Position numbers and translations under genes: made by a program | Origin: Actinomycetales bacterium | Lineage (GTDB): Bacteria; Actinomycetota; Actinomycetes; Mycobacteriales; Mycobacteriaceae | Direction: 5' to 3' | DNA: 6,340 nucleotides | NCBI GenBank assembly: GCA_012841845.1 | Contig: DUTZ01000508.1 | Location: 1-6,340, forward strand | In this document: piece after piece, positions 5,017 through 6,340 of the stretch | Position numbering within the stretch: position 1 is the stretch's first letter | Layout of the letters: every line of letters starts with the position of its first letter | Notes under the pieces: model-generated | Seen by the model: the letters and a program-made list of their open reading frames with translations, nothing else | What the model was told of the DNA's origin: nothing | The model's database searches: none

Positions 5017-6340
5017 TCACACCCCCGCCGGCCGCCGGCCGTGCAGGCGGAACCGGTCGGCCAGCTCCTCGCGCTGCTCGTCGGTCAGGGGCCGGAACTC
5101 GTCGTCGTCCTCCCACGCCGCCCCGCCCACCAGGGCGCCGAACCCCCGCACGTACACCTCGCCCGGCTCGGTCCACGAGCCGCGGCGCAGGCTGGGCTTG
5201 GCGATCTTGCGGGTGGCGGTGACGGGCATGGCGTCCACGATCCGCACGAAGCGCGGCGACCACTTGGTGCCCATGTCGGGCTGGGTGCGGCAGAACTCGG
5301 AAAACGCGGCCGGGTCGAAGGTCGCGCCGGGTTCGAGCTGGATCGCGGCCATCACCTGGTCGCCGGTGCGCGGGTCGGCCACGGGGTACACGGCCACCAC
5401 GAGCACTCCGGGGAAGCGGTCGAGGATCCGCTCGACGGGGCCGGCGGAGAAGTTCTCCGAGTCCACGCGAATCCGGTCGCCGGAGCGGCCGGCGAAGTAG
5501 AAGAAGCCCTCGGCGTCCCGGTAGCCCAGGTCGCCGGAGTGGTAGACGGCGCCGCGGTTGCGCTCGGCGGTGGCCCCGGGGTTGCGGTAGTAGCCCTCGA
5601 ACATCGCGGCGCCGGTGAGGTTGCAGATCTCGCCGATCGCCTCGGAGGCGTTGGTCAGGCCGCCCTCGGCGTCGAACTCCGCGGGCGGGCACTCGCGGCC
5701 GTCGTCGTCGAGGATCGCCACCTGCATGTGGGCGCCGGCCACGCCGAGCGCCCCGGGCGGGGTGCCGTCGGTCCGGCCGATCACCACCGCACCCTCACTA
5801 CTTCCGTAGGACTCGCTGGGTTTCACGTGGAACCGCCGCTCGAACTCGGCGCGGTCGTGCGCGGAGGCCTCGGTGCCGAAGACGATGCGTAGGGCGGTCT
5901 GCGCCTCCTCGGGCCGCTCGGGCTGGGCGAGGACGTAGCTCAGCGACCGGCCCACGTAGTTGACGTACGTCGCGCCGAACCGCAGCACGTCCGGCAGGAA
6001 CCCGGACGCCGAGAAGCGCCGCCGCATCGCGAACGTGCACCCCACGAACGCCGACGGCGCGAAGGAGGCCATGAGCGCGTTGCCGTGGAACAGCGGCATG
6101 GCGCAGTAGGCCACGTCGCTGCGGACCAGGCCGCGGAAGTTGATCGTGCCCAGCATGGCGAGCCGGCCAGTCGAGCACATCACCGCCTTGGGCGCGCCCG
6201 TGGAGCCGCTCGTGAAGAGCAGGGCGAGCAGGGTGTGCGGGTCCCGCGCGGCGTCGGCGAGGGCCGGCTCGGCGCCGTGGTGGTCGGTGAGGAGCCGCCG
6301 CCACAGCTCGGAGTCGACGTCGTGGAGCGCGGCCAGGCCC
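5017..6340 (-). CDS. AMP-forming acyl-CoA synthetase, FadD17/FATP-like (N-terminus outside window)
   Basis: The frame is open from the right edge to TGA 5017-5019, giving 440 visible residues; perhaps 60-150 N-terminal residues are missing. It belongs to the ANL adenylate-forming superfamily, which activates a carboxylic acid with ATP and joins it to CoA. Visible motifs: FTSGSTGAPKAV (42-53, the P-loop), PLFHGNALMASFAP (82-95), YGSSEG (178-183), GDLGYRDAEGFFYFAGR (269-285, Asp270 for ribose and hinge Arg285), the A8-region ENFS (295-298), and TATRKIAK with candidate catalytic Lys378. The PLFHGN, SASGFLPDVLRFGATY and FAGR...ENFSAGPVERIL blocks resemble actinobacterial FadD17 and FATP-type enzymes, some of which act on steroid side chains or long-chain fatty acids. 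The substrate here is not determinable. An odd point is Ser294 where A8 usually has Gly. Upstream neighbours are not visible; the toxin-antitoxin operon follows 58 bp later on the same strand. Confidence 0.9.
   Translation of the reverse strand, partial: GLAALHDVDSELWRRLLTDHHGAEPALADAARDPHTLLALLFTSGSTGAPKAVMCSTGRLAMLGTINFRGLVRSDVAYCAMPLFHGNALMASFAPSAFVGCTFAMRRRFSASGFLPDVLRFGATYVNYVGRSLSYVLAQPERPEEAQTALRIVFGTEASAHDRAEFERRFHVKPSESYGSSEGAVVIGRTDGTPPGALGVAGAHMQVAILDDDGRECPPAEFDAEGGLTNASEAIGEICNLTGAAMFEGYYRNPGATAERNRGAVYHSGDLGYRDAEGFFYFAGRSGDRIRVDSENFSAGPVERILDRFPGVLVVAVYPVADPRTGDQVMAAIQLEPGATFDPAAFSEFCRTQPDMGTKWSPRFVRIVDAMPVTATRKIAKPSLRRGSWTEPGEVYVRGFGALVGGAAWEDDDEFRPLTDEQREELADRFRLHGRRPAGV

Noticed and set aside
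4408..5892. A 494-codon plus-strand frame opposite the toxin-antitoxin pair and acyl-CoA synthetase
   Set aside because: It is antisense to three well-supported genes, has no domain signature, and has composition typical of reverse-complement GC-rich coding sequence.

Overview
The window is very GC-rich, with strong G/C preference at third codon positions. Its proteins look actinobacterial: phosphoenolpyruvate carboxylase (PEPC), a FadD17-like acyl-CoA synthetase, an actinobacterial MFS tail and a DUF4870 protein. A mycolic-acid-type genus (Mycobacteriales, for example Dietzia, Gordonia or Rhodococcus) is a reasonable guess from general familiarity. It is not proven by the sequence.

Layout, left to right. 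Bases 2-391 (+) are an open frame cut by the window edge. Its front is a near-copy of codons 6-36 of the next gene, joined in frame to the last 98 residues of an MFS transporter. An intact small thiamine-binding protein gene (MTH1187/YkoF-like) follows at 415-750 (+). The pattern fits a tandem duplication with a 428-bp period, or an assembly artefact at a contig edge. Bases 751-896 are non-coding and hold a long interrupted palindrome followed by 17-bp tandem repeats that run up to the PEPC stop codon. The PEPC gene (ppc) fills 897-3761 (-). Bases 3762-3894 are a divergent intergenic region. A DUF4870 membrane protein with a YGQQ-repeat tail is at 3895-4317 (+). It meets head-on, with no spacer base, a Phd/YefM-PIN toxin-antitoxin pair (antitoxin 4704-4958, toxin 4318-4719, both -). 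A perfect 7-1-7 palindrome lies just upstream of the antitoxin. The rest, 5017-6340 (-), is an acyl-CoA synthetase lacking its N-terminus because it runs off the right edge.

Functionally this is ordinary chromosome: anaplerotic carbon metabolism (ppc), thiamine handling, lipid or steroid acyl activation, and a small envelope protein, with a toxin-antitoxin module tucked between genes. No multi-gene novel system is visible. The points most worth a second look are the thiamine-protein/MFS duplication junction, the palindrome plus tandem-repeat block after ppc, the toxin-antitoxin operator, the recurring -10-like hexamer placed for leaderless transcripts, and a Gly-to-Ser change in the A8 motif of the acyl-CoA synthetase.
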